A stretch of 64,000 nt of DNA from Kalaharituber pfeilii. Lineage: Eukaryota; Ascomycota; Pezizomycetes; Pezizales; Pezizaceae. The notes under the pieces were generated by a model that saw only the letters and a program-made list of their open reading frames with translations, searched no databases and was not told the DNA's origin. Where the stretch lies: contig WHUZ01000024.1 in NCBI GenBank assembly GCA_015179045.1, forward strand, positions 496,001 through 560,000, written 5' to 3'. Shown here piece after piece: positions 1 to 11,500 of the stretch. A program made the translations under genes and the position numbers. Within the stretch, counting starts at the first letter, position 1. Each line of letters starts with the position of its first letter.

Positions 1-239
1 ATCTGGCGATTTAATCTGACGGGGCTGGTCATCTGACATCGCGACATCTCTTCCAAGGCATCTCTGGACTCCTGGGGGGCATGCCGGGAGCGGTTGGAGT
101 GCTCAGAGAGGCGGGAGAGGGATTGCTGGGGCTCCATTGGCAATGGGTATGAGGAAAAAAAAAAAAAAAGATAAAGGTACGAGCAGTGTAATGTTAGCGT
201 AGGCGTCGCTGGACTCGTGAGAGTGACTCTTGAGGTGAC

Positions 240-796
240 TCTGGGTTCACGAAGGCAGCGAAGCGGACGACAAAAGGTTACGCGAGAGCGTTAAGTGAGA
301 GTTCAACTTAGAACACTGCTTGTGTCTTGATTTCCTTCTAGCTAACTGTTCAGCTCGTTTATATAGACTTCCGGCCGTCATACATGACTAGTCAATTGAC
401 AGTAACATGACGATAAACATGCTAAGGCATACAGGCAGAGAAACGTAACAGAAAACACGCATCAGGAAGGTCCGTAATAGCAGGAAAGGCGTGAACGTAA
501 TAGAAGCATGCATTAGGAAGGTCCGCGGTAGCTGGAAAGGCGTGGACGTAATGGAGGCATGCATTAGGAAGGTCTGCGGTAGCCGGAAAGGCGTGAACGT
601 AATAGAAACATGCATCAGGAAGGTCTGTGATGCATGTGCGCATATTGATAGGCCATGTGCAACTTCAACACACACTTCTGTAGGCAACCGCCGTTTACCA
701 GTGGACGTTGCCTAGTGGTGATCAGTCACATCTTTAGCATACGTCTCTGGCGGTGCTTCCGGAACCGACTCCGTAAGTCTTACCTTAGCCGTAACA
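240..796 (-). mobile_element. LTR-like sequence, copy 1 (retrotransposon remnant)
   Basis: Read on the minus strand this begins TGTTACGGCTA at 796, has a TATA-like stretch near 360-366, and continues into a block around 312-332 containing 'tgtcttgattt'. The same ordered landmarks recur at about 1430-1934, so both are copies of one repeat, most simply LTRs or solo LTRs of one family. The lower boundary is not sharp and I found no target duplication. Copy 1 differs by a tandem expansion in its U3-like part. No retrotransposon coding sequence lies beside it. Confidence 0.5.
461..630. repeat. 51-bp tandem repeat, about 3.3 copies
   Basis: The motif 'atcaggaaggt'/'attaggaaggt' recurs at 461, 512, 563 and 614, exactly 51 bp apart, with intervening sequence similar between copies. 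It lies in the U3-like part of LTR copy 1 and is absent from copy 2. Open frames through it on both strands arise because 51 is a multiple of three; I do not treat them as genes. Confidence 0.85.
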
Positions 797-2470
797 CATA
801 TTTATTTAGCCAATTTTTAAAAGGTTGCTAGTAACCTATTTAGAATATTCTAAATCTTATGCTAGACATACTCTGAGTTGTCAAGTGTTAATAATTCTAC
901 CTGAAATCTTATTTATCTTAACATATACTCTATTACCTATTTTAAGGAAGCGTATCTAGTTTGGTAGTATTTGGCAATTATATTTAGCTATGTTATAGGG
1001 TTATCATAGCTATAGAGTAAGCAGCCTGTCTATATTAGATATGCTATACCGTAACTAGTTTTTAGCTACTCAAAACTATTACTACTCTATACTACCAGCT
1101 ATTATAACACATCTTCTTCTATATTTGTAGCTTTAGAGAGTATCTATGCATCAGTTATACTCTACACTGGCAATAGTATAGAACTAATATGTAGTGTTTG
1201 CATCGGTCCAAGTCGGTACAAGTCGGTTTTTCGGTACAAGTGTAACGGGCGTGAGGGGCTCGGCTACGCTGGGCCCGGAGGCTAGGTTTTACGGCTAAGG
1301 GGTGTATATGGCGGGCCGGAAGGTGTATATACGGCGGGCCGAAAGGGCTACGGAGGTGTGTAGGCTGCGGGCCGAAATGGCTACGGAGGTGTATATAGGG
1401 CGGGCCGAAAGGGCAGCTACTCGGCGTGGGGCGCGCAGCGGAGCGGAGCGGTTCACGGGCGTAGTGAGTGAACGATAGGTTCAGAGTTTTAGAGAACTTA
1501 GAACACCGCTAGTGTCTTGATTCTTTTAACTATGCTATCGCCAGCCGGCGCTTATATAGACTTAAGCACCGTCATACATGACTAGTCAACAAATGAATAA
1601 ATGACTGGCAACGTGGCAATTCCTTATCAATGCCAATACCTGTGGTAATAGGCACACGTAACAGAAACATGCGAAAATAGTACAGACGCAAGATAATGCT
1701 ATGTACTAGTGCATGTGAGCATATATTAGCTTTTAATAAGCCGAGTGCATTGCAGACCCGGAGGTCATACCATAACGTTCGACACACACTTCCTTAGCAC
1801 TACCCTATTCGATAAACAAATGAATCTACTGCCAAGCCTAACGGGTGATCAGTCCGGTCTATCAGCATTGGTCTTATGTAACGATTCAGGGTAAGTGTTC
1901 CCCAACGCGGGTAAGTCTCACCGTAGCCGTAACAACAAGTTTTCACTTTTAACACCGACTTGCTCCAACAAGTCGGTTTTTTTTTTAGAAAAACTTGTCC
2001 GACAAGTTGAAAATAGAGCCAAAAACCGACTTGGATAGGAATTATTTGTATGGTGAAACATAAAATTTTCAACTTGTAGCTGTTTCAACTTGTCAGTCCA
2101 AGTTTTTTATTATAGAAAAAACCGACTTGCAAGTCGGCCAGCAAGTCGGTTTTTTCTTTAGAAGAAAACCTGACTTGTACCGAAAAACCGACAAGTTAAA
2201 CCGACAAGTGCTTGTAACCGATGCAAACACTATGCAGCATATCTGACATATTTGACATATACAGGCTACTCACTCTATAGTCATAACGACTTCTTAATAT
2301 CGCTAAACTTGCTATACTTCCTCAGAATAGGTAATAGAGTATATGTCAAGATGAATAAGATCTCAGGTAGGATTATTAACACTTGGCAGCTCAGAGTATG
2401 TCTAGTATAGGATTTGGGATATTCCAAATAGGTTACTACTCAACTCCTAAAAATTAGCTCAATAAATATG
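797..2470. repeat. Long imperfect inverted repeat with nested inner TIR
   Basis: The left arm, about 797-1050, is the reverse complement of the right arm, about 2238-2470, with many mismatches. The outer ends read 'catatttatt' and 'aataaatatg'. A second inverted pair lies inside: 'gtgtttgcatcggt' at 1194 matches the complement of the sequence ending at 2230, and each is flanked by TA. Between 1935 and 2230 the word 'aagtcggttttt' recurs in both orientations, as in subterminal repeats of DNA transposons. The centre holds the second LTR-like sequence. This is probably a non-autonomous DNA transposon with an LTR insertion; the class is not decided. Confidence 0.6.
1430..1934 (-). mobile_element. 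LTR-like sequence, copy 2
   Basis: On the minus strand it starts TGTTACGGCTA at 1934 and has a TATA-like stretch at 1553-1558 and the conserved 'gtgtcttgattc' block at 1510-1525. It is collinear with 240-796 but lacks the 51-bp tandem array. It sits in the centre of the long inverted repeat, so it probably inserted there. The GC-rich sequence at 1240-1420, with degenerate 'gcgggccgaaa' repeats, may be its downstream part or unrelated. Confidence 0.5.
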
Positions 2471-2609
2471 CGGAAGATAATTCCATGTATTCTACCATGC
2501 TCTGGCTTCAATTTGAGCCCCCTTGAGAGCTATTTGTACTCACAGGAATTTTTTGTTATCATATCCGGAAAATGCTCAATTTCTTAGTTATGCACAATTT
2601 CTTGCTATA

Positions 2610-2998
2610 GAAGCATACAGTGCTATGTTACAGATCTCAAGCTGTTACTACTCATGTATTGTAATATAGCACTGGTAGTACCATTGCTACCATTCCTACT
2701 ATTGCATGAGCAGGTAGAGCATTGCAGTGAGTTGGTATTTGCTAGTAGGTGCCAGAGGAGGTTATTTCATAAGGGAGAGGGGTGAGGCAACTGTAGATGC
2801 TGTAGGAGTAGCATTTTCACTTTTTTCCCTTCAAATTTAGAATCAGCGCAGTCAATATGGTCTATAATTAATTTATCATACATATTAGAAATATATTCTG
2901 TGAGATATGCCTTACATTTTGATGTTGGGGAGGGTGCAAAACCGGCGCCAAGGTGCCCAGCGTTACCGGTGTGCACATCGTTACCCATACGGTACTGG
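2610..2998 (+). mobile_element. 3' end of a pogo/Fot1-type element
   Basis: This stretch is collinear with 45370-45744, the 3' end of the complete pogo/Fot1-type element in this window. Shared landmarks are 'gcatacagtgctatg' near the start, a T-rich tract followed by 'cttcaaatttagaatcagcgc', and a terminal 'ggtactgg' followed by TA at 2999-3000. It carries no transposase sequence and I could not place a 5' end, so it is a truncated relative. Confidence 0.55.
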
Positions 2999-3059
2999 TA
3001 TCCCCTATATTTCCGAAAAATATTTCCAACACGGCACTGCAATTGAGTCATCCAACGGA

Positions 3060-4145
3060 TTCGATAATTTCAAACCATAGGGTAAGCAAGCTCCTGCCCC
3101 GCCGGGGACGGTTTGACACCTAAGTGGAGGGAGTATACTAAAAGTTCTCATCAAGGGTGACGCTTTTGGCAGTCAACGACAGATCAAGTCGCACTCAATT
3201 TTGTTTCGGTGCTATTGACAAAATCCGAACCTCCCCATACGCTGACTCGATACTCAACAGGTGGACATCAACGTGTTCAATCTCTACCGAAATTTCAACA
3301 TCTTGGTAGTTAATTTCGAATACACCATCACCGCACTACTCCGACAATCTCGATGCTGTAGGAATTGTTGGAGTATATGCAGCGCTGAAGTGAAACATCA
3401 TGCACAGTGGTTGGGTGTGCTGAACATACTGTATGCAACCTGAGCTGTGGCCATGATGCAGACTGACGTTTCATGATTCTTTGGTCTTCTATTTCCTATG
3501 CCGATTATATCCTCTTTACCGTCTGAATCCGCTGCAATGCGCAACCTCATTCCGCACCAATAATTGTTTAGTTGGGTACGAAGGTACTTCCTGAATTTTG
3601 TTGCATAAATAGGGCTGTTTTGGGCCGCATATTTGGGGTCATTCTGCAGGAATTACTCAACTGTATCCCACCGCAATTTAGCTCGTAATCTGTAGTTTGC
3701 CACAGGAATCATGCTAGTACTCCTTGCGCCCAGGCGGGGATACAGAAGAAAGTAAAAAGGTCAATCAATGAAGGGGGCAAAACTACGACATTTCCAAAGA
3801 GGGCGTAGAAGACACTACTTGTGGGCAGAAAAACACTCCCATTATAGAGCGAATCCAACAACCCTCTCTATTCCCTATCGAAGATGTCTCCACCTCCGAA
3901 GATTAATTGAGCTACCCGGAGGAAGTTAACTTCCCCCTAGAGCCAAGACATCACCTAAAACTAGCTTCCATTCCTAATTGAGGCAACTTAGAACGGGTAA
4001 ACTCGATGGGGGAGCTTTCAGGGGGATAAACGATGGAAAAAAAAGCAGTATTAAAGACGCTAAAATGCACAGGAGAGTCACTGTTGACTATAGAACTTCC
4101 AAGGTGACCGAGCAAGTGCAATAACGTATATCTCCACTCTATATA
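3060..4145. other. Intergenic, no recognised feature
   Basis: Only short unsupported frames occur here. I see no coding similarity, repeat array or RNA gene. It may be flank or undetected transposon sequence upstream of the Copia relic. Confidence 0.5.
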
Positions 4146-4448
4146 TGTTGGAAACTGGAAAGTCCAGAAGGCTGCCAAGAACAGCGAAGCCTGATACGGG
4201 GTCAAAACCGATAATAAGCCCAATGGGGTCAAAATCTGGTAAGAAGCCCAATGGGGTCATAACATGGTCAGAAAACCAAAAAACGGCCAAAACCCAAGGT
4301 GCAGTCAACAGGAATTACGGAAAAATAAATAGGGGAAGAGTCAACCTCACAATCGATGCAGATTAGATCTCATCGAGCTCCCAAAGAATCCCGAGTGAGC
4401 GAATAAACACTGTAACTTCTCACCCCCGGTCAATGAGCTAAACCTCAT

Positions 4449-4520
4449 AGGGTCAAAATTCAACCTTCCCCGTAGGGCTAAAATTCAACCTTCCCCGTAG
4501 GGCTAAAATTCAACCTTCCT
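4449..4520. repeat. 25-bp tandem repeat, about 3 copies
   Basis: The unit 'agggctaaaattcaacc' plus 'ttccccgt' repeats three times with one substitution. It lies in the presumed LTR of the Copia relic. A related doublet 'aagcccaatggggtcaaa' occurs at about 4216-4260. Confidence 0.85.
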
Positions 4521-4831
4521 AAAATTCAAGATGTCAAAAAGAAACGGATGCCGAAGGGGCGAGGGGATAAAAGGGTTTGTATATCGCCGGAGAGTGTGGG
4601 TAGTAGAAGTAGACAGTAGAGCTCCAAAACTAATCGAGCGAGCGAAGTAAACTCTCTTCTCTCTACACACTTTAGACACTCTTCTCCATAGAATATTTCA
4701 ATACTCCATCCCCCGTCGCGCAACCTTCAACAAGTCGGTTCCTACCCGTACCTGAACAACCGGCATCCCTAACTGAAAACCCTACTCCCACACACGGAAG
4801 AACTCGAATAATTCTCAACCAAAAATTGGGA

Positions 4832-6132
4832 ATGGCTACAGAATTCACAAACACCGCCGCTCCAACAGTGCCTGGCACGAAGAACTATGGGAGCCTGATC
4901 TCAAGTATAATGGACATAACAAATCGAGACCGCGAACAAACCATATAGGAGCACATAGCCGAGTTTGAGAAGAGATGGAACAGGTTTAGCGGCATCATAA
5001 GCACTACCTTGTTGCAAAAAAGGACGACGGGTTCGGCAAAGCGCTACAACTGCTGGCGCAATCTAATCAAGCAAAGACGGAGTTCTTGTTGCTTGCGATA
5101 TCCAATGCCTACAGCAACACAATCGAAAACATACGCACCGAAGACGGATATGGATACGAGGATGTGGTCAGGTACTTAATATACAATCTCCCTATGCACC
5201 AGAAAGGCAGGTACCGAATAGACAACGACGGAAATGGGGAATCCAGCACAATATGTCGCTATTGTAAAGACGTCAAAGGATGGCGCGGTCTAGGACATAC
5301 GGAATATGAATGCTTCACTAAAAAAAGGGATGAGAGGAAACAGACTAAAAAGGCAACGAAGGTTGAATCAGCGTACGAGGATGCGGAATCCTTTGTCCGC
5401 ATCCCCCACCTCACCGTATTGAGAACAGAGGAGGAAACATGTCGCTACTGCAGAGATGTCAAAGGATGGACTGGTATAGGACATACCGAAAATGAATGCC
5501 TCACCAAAAAAAGGGACGAGAAAAAGAAAACAAAAAACGCAACAAAGGTTGAAACAGAAGAAGTCGGAGCTGAATCATTCGTCGGGATCCCCCATTTCAC
5601 GTTGTTGACAGAACAAGAGGAAACATGTCGCTACTGCATAAATGTCAAAGGATGGACCGGTATTGGACATACAGAAGGCGAATGCCTCACCAAAAAAAAG
5701 GATGAAAATAGGAAGAGTAAAAATGAAGTGTTGATCTCCTACCTCACGGTACTGACAGCTACCGACAGAAGCGAAGAAACGGTCGGATGGTTCAGATATG
5801 ACGCCGCAGCAAGTGTGCACACCACCAATCGTCTGGAACTTATGAATGAAACCCGTGAGGTTCAAATCCCAGTACGTGGACACGACGGAAGCGTGACCAT
5901 CTGCCGGATTGCAGGGACAATCGAATTCAGGCATCTCGGGCGAAAAATTCGACTGATGAATGCCCTCTATGCGCCTTCATTCAGCAATGTAATGAGCGGA
6001 AGGAAAATCAGCGAATATACCTTCACAGCCAAAGAAGACGAAGCGATATTGAAGGTGCCAAATTGTAAAATCTGCCGAATCAGGAGAATAGGGGGAACAT
6101 TCTGGGTGGTGCCAGACGATGAATTTGTCTGA
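4832..6132 (+). pseudogene. Copia gag-protease with three zinc knuckles
   Basis: Reading from ATG 4832 gives a gag-like N-terminus, an in-frame stop at about 4946 and a frameshift near 5030; after that the frame is open to 6132. Three near-copies of a zinc-knuckle module follow at about 5254-5340, 5440-5530 and 5626-5710. Each has CRYC, then GxGHTExEC, then a lysine-rich tail. A Copia-type aspartic protease-like region starts at WFRYDAAAS (about 5790), where the usual DSGAS is DAAAS. Known Copia gag usually has one CCHC knuckle; three is unusual. The stop and frameshift make it inactive. Confidence 0.8.
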
Positions 6133-6383
6133 AAGAATAAAAGGTATGGATATGTTTTCTTTGACACGCTCGCGACTACGCCAGAAATACAAAAAGACCC
6201 CCGGTAAGTTAAAATAGAAGTATGAAGCCAAAATCATCTGCAAGACAATGCCTTTTGTCATTTTTCTATATATTTTCTATAATCACGTAACCCCACATTT
6301 CCGCTAATCACTGGGGTAGTGTCCTTACAATATGGATTGGGGGTCGGGATCAATAACGAAATGCCACCATTGACATAATCCCT

Positions 6384-6545
6384 GCAAGACACAACAAGAC
6401 CACACAAATGAAACGGCCGTTGAAGAAGGTCCCATGTCGGACTAATGGATCGTTCAAACCCGGACCAGAAAGAGGGAAATACATTCTAATAAAGGTTGAT
6501 GACTGCTCCAGATACATGGAAGTAGCGCTGATGGAGTTGTCCTTT
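6384..6545 (+). pseudogene. Copia integrase core fragment
   Basis: In the frame of ATG 6408 the sequence encodes a segment ending GKYILIKVDDCSRYMEVAL. This matches the start of the Copia integrase catalytic core, in which the aspartate pair in 'DDxSRY' contains the first D of the DDE triad. About 100 bases upstream are in another frame, and the similarity stops at a T-run at 6541. It belongs to the Copia relic that starts at 4146. Confidence 0.8.
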
Positions 6546-6947
6546 TTTTTTTAAATTGGTTGGGAGGGATTATTTTCTCTTCAGTATTTCCAATAATTAT
6601 TCTCGCTCTCTATTTTGTTCTCTCTTTACATCAATGACGATGAGAAGATGAGGGGGTGCTGGCTTTTTTGCCCCGTTTATTGTCCACTCGAGGTAGCTTC
6701 TACCATTTGAGGTTGTTATTTACACTCAATTCAATTGCGCTTGTTATGATTCTATCGGATATTAGTACCCCCTAAGACCTGCTTCTATATCCAATCTTTG
6801 CACGAAATGAGCACTATTCAATCTACCATTCGTTTCAACGCTCATATACAATGTTGGTCATGCGTGGCCGTAGTCCAAAATCAGCAAGTAAAGGTATGCA
6901 ATAGCGGACACTTATCGAGGCAGTCCGTTGCAGCCCGCACAATTCTG

Positions 6948-7582
6948 CAGGTGACCCTGGCTATAATGAAACTCTTAATAGTGAAATCCTGGCTATAGTG
7001 AAGTAATGGGCGGGATCGATTGCGCACGCAGCTAAGGAAGCGCTATAGTGAAAGTGAAGAACTTTTCAGGGCTAATTAATTCAGCTACATGTAAAGTTTA
7101 CTTGCTATAGTGAAATACCGGGGGGGTGGCCTCAGGACTGCCTTATGTAATCGGCTTAGCAGAGTGGTAATTTAATTCAAGATATCTGAATACAAAAAAG
7201 AAAAAAAAACCTTTTAGTGCTTCAATATCATAGGCATTGAAGATAATGCCGTTAGCTTGCCATCAGGATTGGGAAATAAGTCTTCGGAAGTCATCTCTCT
7301 TGGGCATTGTTCCACTTCCTGACGAGCGTGACATATCTTCTAGTTCTCTAGAGCTGGGCATCCAAAACGGTGTCGAGAAGACATGATATTGGCAGTTTGG
7401 TAAGGAACTGAATTCACACTTGAGATCTGAATATCATACACTGAAAATTTCTGCATTTGGCAATTATTTTTCACCCCTGCCTACCTTGGGGGCCAGCACG
7501 TGACCCCTCGCTATAGTGAAAACTGGCTATAGTGAAGAAAACTGGTCAGATTCTTGGCCTTCATAATAGCCAGGGTGACCTG
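6948..7582. mobile_element. Pogo/Tigger-like MITE, 635 bp
   Basis: The ends form a terminal inverted repeat: 'caggtgaccctggctat' at 6948 and its complement ending at 7582, about 23 bp with two mismatches. The right flank is TA; the left is TG, perhaps a mutated TA. Inside, 'gctatagtgaa' recurs about five times near both ends, a subterminal pattern typical of pogo/Tigger non-autonomous elements. No transposase frame is present. The superfamily call rests on terminal sequence style. Confidence 0.7.
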
Positions 7583-8500
7583 TACTAGACTGTCTTCAGA
7601 CATCATGCTTCCCTAGCAGTGTCATGACGTAAAGGTTTATGACCTGACGAGGAGAGCGGCAGGCTCAATGGGAGAGGTTGCCCTGTTACTGCCCGGTGGT
7701 GAAATTCTGAGGAGTTTTCAGAGCTCGCCTTTGTTGCCAACACATCAACCGCACATTAAAGAGCCAATTGGAGGGCTAAAATACCCACTACCCAGCCAAT
7801 AGGGAGGTCGAAAGGGAAGAACATAGCACCCCCGGTGGTATCTCCACCACTGGCCCCAGTGACGGAAGAGCTGGAAGGGACAGATGCGATGGTGGGGGAA
7901 ATAAGGAAGAATTGCAATATGGTCCTGAGTACATTGCAGTACGGGAATGAATCATGGGAGCCACTCCGACCGCAGGAAGCAAGTCGGCAGTTGTTTTCAG
8001 GGAACGTAAGTGGAAGCCAGCTGGGGTGCTTCACCCAGAGGAGGACTTTCCGACAATCAAGCAACCTGTACTGCTGGCATTAACAAGCTCGATTACAGAA
8101 TCATCCATACAGCCCTAGCTAAGTCGGTGTATACATGGAGAAGGACTTGGGTAGTCGTGCCCTGGTAATAGAGAGCAGGTGGAAGGTGGCATAGTTCATG
8201 TTTGTATGAATGGGATAGACCCCCTTAGCGTTGAGTTATTTGTTTGTTTTCAATTTTGCAGACAGCACAAGTGGGGACTGTTGGTGCTAACGTGACTTTA
8301 GTCTTGTTTGGCTTTTGATTATTTTCCCACCTACTCTACTAGCGACAGTCGTGCGGCATCTGGATTGTCATTTTCTATTTCCTTTGCGCGAGCTTCGGCC
8401 TTGTCATAGCCTCCAGGCTGTGTACGACTATTGATATTTAAATAAAACAAAAATGCCCCGCGGAACCAAAGTCACATGCAGGAATCAGTCGCAACCTTCC
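7583..8500. other. Intergenic, no recognised feature
   Basis: Several frames of 60-100 codons overlap on both strands with no recognisable motif. I see no convincing gene, repeat or RNA here. Confidence 0.5.
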
Positions 8501-8502
<2 letters not shown>

Positions 8503-8538
<36 letters not shown>

Positions 8539-9065
8539 CATTACACGCTTGCCGCCCTGAGGGCTATGGCGTTGTTAAGTACATATGAGAAATGAAAAAT
8601 GAAAAATAAAGAATTAACTTGAAATAACGGAGAGTGGTTGTAGAAGTGTAGTGAAGCCTCTTCGTCCTTCGCCTATTCTGTCGACTTCACCCACGTCAGC
8701 AGCGTCACCAGCGTGTCCGTCGTCTCCTTGTCTTCCCCTTTTTTGGGTGCGAACAGGCCTGTCCGCCCCGCCGGCCACTTCCTTTTCCATATTCTGCAGT
8801 GCCCTCAGATGTGTGCCGTCGTTTCCTCTGCTTCTCGGCACCATCTGCACTCCGGACTGTCTGCCTTTCCTGTCCTGTACCTCCATGATTCAGATTTGAG
8901 GTATACGGTGTCCAAGGAGATTGCTACGGGCTGGAAGTCTCGCAAAACTTCGGTATTAGAAACGTCTAGCATGTTCTTCGCTCTGAGAAGTCTCAGCGCG
9001 TTGGACACATGGCTGGATTTGCACAGCTTGAGCCTCGTCTTGGGAAATCCCCCAAAACGGGAATT
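8503..9065 (-). mobile_element. 5'-truncated Tad-like LINE fragment
   Basis: A T-run at 8507-8532 is the poly(A) tail of a minus-strand element. Reading upward in coordinate, the minus strand encodes a LINE ORF2 C-terminus: LRLLRAKNMLDV, then RTGKADSPECRWCREAEE and TTAHI, a C-terminal CCHC-type knuckle. The same GKAD(S/A)P(E/D)CRWC motif occurs in the fragment at 22508-22852. Coding similarity ends near 9060. A stop follows the knuckle. No target duplication was found. Confidence 0.8.
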
Positions 9066-11500
9066 ATGCGTACCACAATAGGACCACTACTACCCGAGTG
9101 CCGAAGTAAAGGCTCAAATACATTCTTCCTTCGGAGCCTGTGCAATCACACCGAAGTATTTTGGAACCAACTCTTTTAGTCGTCAGTCCCCAGCACTACT
9201 TTCCTACAATAAATGCGCGCAAATGACGAAATATCGGCGTGGACCAACTCAATGTCATACCCATTCAGTCGTTGGGCATACTGTGTGTGGGAGTTCTGTT
9301 GTCAGGTAGTACTATGCGTGTTCGTAATGGCTATGCACCTATCGCGCTTAGCATTACAATACACGAGATAGTGTAGTTTTGACTCACACGGTGGACGTCC
9401 CTATTTGAGTCACTGATTCGAGACTGGTTTCACTAGTATTGCTGCACATATATGCCACACGAAAAGAAATGCCAACGTCCATCAGTTTGTTGTTTGAAAT
9501 TGATTGAATCTCACAGTGTAACATTCAATGTTCCCTAGAAAATTATGAGAACAGTGTCATTGGATCCTGTTTACCGCTCTGTTACTAGTGCGTATAAGAG
9601 ATCAATTTGAGTTCAGTATAGGTTCACATTGAATTTGGGAGAAATCGATTAGGGAAACTGGGGAGAGAGAAGAGGGAAGGGGAGAAGGACAGAGCGTGCC
9701 ACAGGGAGCTTGCCACAGCACCATACCTTAATGCACTGGCCCATCCTTAACTTCACAAAAAACGGTGGTGTGAGTGGCAACTTATGTGTTGATATTATCG
9801 TTGCAGAAACTTTAAGACTCCACAAGCAATTGAGAATCCAACAAGATGTGCGGATATACAGATTGCGTTTTGCAATCAAATGTCTCAATACACACCACCT
9901 TTCGGGCAAGGATGTTGCACCAAGGCACAAATGCGAACAGGGTGGATTCCCACCTGCTATATATTCCTCCCCTCTTCCTCGCCAACTTCCCTCCCTTTCC
10001 ATTTCTCTTCAACATACTCCTCCTCCGGCTCAAATACTACCCTCCCACAGCCCGGCCGGCCATGCAGCCGGCTGCGGCCATTATGATTACCATCAACGCT
10101 TCTGGAGCCCCTGCTCTCCTCATGCTCTCCCGCCCTGGTGGCCCTTCGAAAGACCTCTTTCCACGTACTCTTTCCTCTCTTCTATCCAAAAAGAAGGGAA
10201 ATGAAAAATATATAATATATATATACCCCGACCCTCACCCCAGTCCCAGGCAAAGGGAACCAAGCTCTCGGGTACTATCTGCGAGGAGGACAGATATGTA
10301 ACCCAATGATGAGCCCACTTCGCAAAACTGCTGCCTGCCTTCCTTCCCTCCGGGTACTATCTGCAAGGAGGACAGATATGTAACCCAATGATGAGCCCAC
10401 TTCGCAAAACTCCTCCCTGCCTTCCTTCCCTCCTTCCGTCGCCCACAGTGCCCGCGCGCCCATGGGAGGTGATGAAGGAAGTATCCCCTTGCCCACAATA
10501 CAGCCTGAGCCCCGCGCTTACAAGCCGGAACGACACATTGTCGCCGCACTGCTCGCTGGTGGGCGTTGGGGGGTGAAGAAAGAAGATGGCGCTGGGAGTG
10601 GATTGAAATTTGGGTCGGGATAGGGACAACACTGCGGGGTGAATGTAGACCTGTCGGATAACGCGACGGTCTCTGGGTCTCTGGGGTGAAGGGCTCCCAG
10701 CCGAGAAACATGGGACTGGCTTGGGGTGTCCTATCTCGTGCTTCCTGCTTGCCTGCCGCTGATGGTGCCGGCGCGGGCTGTTATTACAAGCGGTACCACC
10801 AGCTATATCACCTCCGGATGGTTCCCTTCCTGGTAACTGCAATTGAATGCGATTGCACGGCCGCTGGCGGCAGAGCCGCACCCATCCCTTCACCTTCGCC
10901 TGCGCCTTTGCCTTCGACTTCAGCTACGTAGGCAACTTTCTCCCTCGACCCGAGTTCCCTTCTCCAGTCTTCTCCCCCACCCCCGGCACACACACAGCAC
11001 GCAGAACGTGCCAATTTTCCCTCCCACGGCATTAACTGCTCTGGGTGCTGGCTGAGCCCTGAATCCAGCATCCGTTCTGCATCCTCCCTGCCTACTGCCT
11101 CCGTATCCGTCCAGCACACGGCCAGTGCGGACGAGAGGGGGCATAGCACTGGTTTGCAAGAGGAGGACGAGGAACTGCAAGGTGGGCGGGTCCTCCCGGA
11201 GGGGCCACGATTGGGGAGGGGAGTTGCACGTGCACGCGCCTTCGTAGCTGCTTGCCCACAAGCCAACCAGCAAGCCAACTACTCAGCAAAGACTCGAGTT
11301 GTCTCTGGTAGTGGCATGTGGGGCTTGGAAGGAGTGGAAGAGTGGGATTAGAGAAATTGTGTGGCCGGTCCGGTAGGCGAGGAGCGGGTCAATGTGCCGG
11401 GATTGCGCTACGCGGCGCTTCGGGTCCGGGACGGCATTTTATGTGCCGGGAGATTGATATTTTGAAGCTACTCTGAGCTTCTCACTTTTGAAGCACCAAC
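9066..11500. other. Intergenic, no supported gene
   Basis: Overlapping frames of up to 178 codons exist on both strands, mostly GC-rich, proline/arginine-rich and mutually antisense. None has a recognisable domain or a convincing splice structure. A stretch from ATG 10062 (start MQPAAAIMITINASG) is the best-looking start, but it runs out after about 80 codons. I leave the region unassigned apart from the tandem duplication at 10270-10433. Confidence 0.4.
10270..10433. repeat. 82-bp tandem duplication, two copies
   Basis: The block starting 'gggtactatctgc' at 10270 repeats at 10352 with only a few substitutions. It is a simple, apparently recent direct duplication, and it produces duplicated peptides in several spurious frames. 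Confidence 0.9.

Larger units (their letters stand above)
4146..6545 (+). mobile_element. Degenerate Copia retrotransposon (5' part)
   Basis: The element runs from a possible LTR start TGTTGGAAACTGG at 4146 (compare TGTTGGAAATTGG in the Copia LTR at 43118) through a TATA-like 'ggataaaagg' near 4566, a gag start at 4832, zinc knuckles, a protease-like domain and an integrase core fragment that ends in a T-run near 6541. Reverse transcriptase and RNase H are missing downstream. The LTR end and primer-binding site were not located. Order gag-PR-IN and the integrase signature identify the superfamily. Confidence 0.75.

Noticed and set aside
9649..11351. Gene models in the GC-rich block
   Set aside because: Many mutually overlapping frames on both strands, none with recognisable motifs; the 82-bp duplication creates false similarity.
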